Below are positions 13,543-14,050 of a stretch of 14,050 nucleotides of DNA, piece by piece. Source of the stretch: Thermoanaerobacterium sp. (GTDB lineage Bacteria; Bacillota; Thermoanaerobacteria; Thermoanaerobacterales; Thermoanaerobacteraceae); assembly GCA_029960905.1 (NCBI GenBank), contig JASBVU010000011.1, forward strand, positions 1-14,050, read 5' to 3'. The position numbers were made by a program, and so were the translations under genes. Within the stretch, counting starts at the first letter, position 1, and every line of letters starts with the position of its first letter. The notes beneath the pieces were generated by a model that was given only the letters and a program-made list of their open reading frames with translations, did no database searches and had not been told where the DNA came from.

Positions 13543-14050
13543 AAATATCATTTAGATTTATTATGTTAACATCTTCTTGAAACTCGTCATCTTCAGCACA
13601 TACAGCCATTTTATAGCCATCATCCACATAAAACTGTCTGAAATAGTATTTACTATTTTTCTCACTTAAAAGCTTAATTTCATCACCAATCTTTATCGTA
13701 AAAGAACTTAACGGTATATGTAGACCCATTCCTAATGCTTTTACATAGCTTTCCTTTAAAGTCCAAAGAGTAAAAAAATAATCTATTTTATCAGGAGATT
13801 TTATCATGTCTTCAAACTCATCACGTGAAAAAAAACGTTTAGCCACATTTAAGTTGACATTTCTAATTTTCTCAACATCTATGCCGAGGCTTTTTCTATC
13901 AACAGCTACAGATACCCATTGACATGAATGAGATATGCTGAAAAATATGCTTTTATCCTTCAAAAAAGGCTTCCCGTATTCATTATTATAAAATACAATA
14001 CCCTCGTTATTTAATCCAAATTTTTTTATCAATATAATCCTAAACATCAC
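13529..14050 (-). CDS. Sfp-type 4'-phosphopantetheinyl transferase, N-terminus beyond the window
   Basis: Transfers the phosphopantetheine arm of coenzyme A to a serine of carrier proteins. Sfp family motifs in order: Y-G-K-P near residue 25, F-S-I-S-H-S near 37-42, the metal-binding G-I-D-V-E-K near 56-61, A-K-R-F-F-S near 70, W-T-L-K-E-S-Y-V-K-A near 97-106 (catalytic Lys/Glu region), and Y-K-M-A-V-C-A near the end. Aligned with Bacillus Sfp (about 224 residues), roughly 45-50 N-terminal residues are missing; the reading stays open to base 14050, so the true start lies outside and the GTG and ATG at 14045-14050 are internal codons. No carrier-protein, polyketide or peptide-synthetase gene is in the window, so its partner is unknown: fatty-acid ACP or a secondary pathway. 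The hydrolase gene follows on the same strand with its own promoter. Confidence 0.92.
   Translation of the reverse strand: MMFRIILIKKFGLNNEGIVFYNNEYGKPFLKDKSIFFSISHSCQWVSVAVDRKSLGIDVEKIRNVNLNVAKRFFSRDEFEDMIKSPDKIDYFFTLWTLKESYVKALGMGLHIPLSSFTIKIGDEIKLLSEKNSKYYFRQFYVDDGYKMAVCAEDDEFQEDVNIINLNDIFDFI

Noticed and set aside
13196..13555. 119-residue plus-strand open frame across the hydrolase start and the transferase end
   Set aside because: Runs antisense through two well-supported genes and their promoter; product resembles nothing.

Overview
The window looks like chromosomal DNA of a low-GC, spore-forming, thermophilic anaerobe of the Firmicutes, with Thermoanaerobacterium or a close relative the best guess. 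The reasons are AT-rich DNA with strong AGGAGG-type ribosome sites, a spore-coat-type manganese catalase, a B12-dependent methionine synthase without its reactivation domain, a SAM-I riboswitch and a mostly AGA/AGG arginine codon habit. The genus is an inference from gene content; no 16S gene or other marker is present.

Layout. (1) 1-400: 3' part of a CotJC-like manganese catalase gene (+), with in-frame stop codons right at the window edge. (2) 419-3949: a methionine operon on the minus strand, read promoter, SAM-I riboswitch with terminator, metF-like, metH. (3) 4046-4987: a DUF362 protein (+) of unknown function. (4) 5022-7344: an MFS transporter (-) divergent from a LysR regulator (+); the regulator has clearly foreign arginine codon use. 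(5) 7397-8194: a xylose-isomerase-like TIM-barrel sugar isomerase/epimerase (-). (6) 8289-9644: glucose-6-phosphate isomerase pgi (-), with its own promoter and terminator. (7) 9709-10728: a two-gene unit (-) made of a protein built from six 22-residue Gly-Arg-x-Gly-Gly repeats and a small HD-domain hydrolase. (8) 10850-12691: a nitroreductase and peptidase T (+), each apparently its own unit. (9) 12719-14050: an alpha/beta hydrolase of the cinnamoyl-esterase type and the C-terminal part of an Sfp-type phosphopantetheinyl transferase (-), running off the window end.

Most of this is housekeeping or ordinary accessory metabolism in short transcription units separated by clear intrinsic terminators. 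The best-understood module is the SAM-repressed metF-metH operon: MetF makes 5-methyl-tetrahydrofolate, MetH uses it to methylate homocysteine, and SAM made from the methionine shuts the operon off through the riboswitch.

The least explained element is the Gly-Arg-x-Gly-Gly repeat protein at 10240-10728, which I cannot assign to a family. I found no CRISPR array, insertion sequence, tRNA, rRNA, prophage or recognisable defence system.
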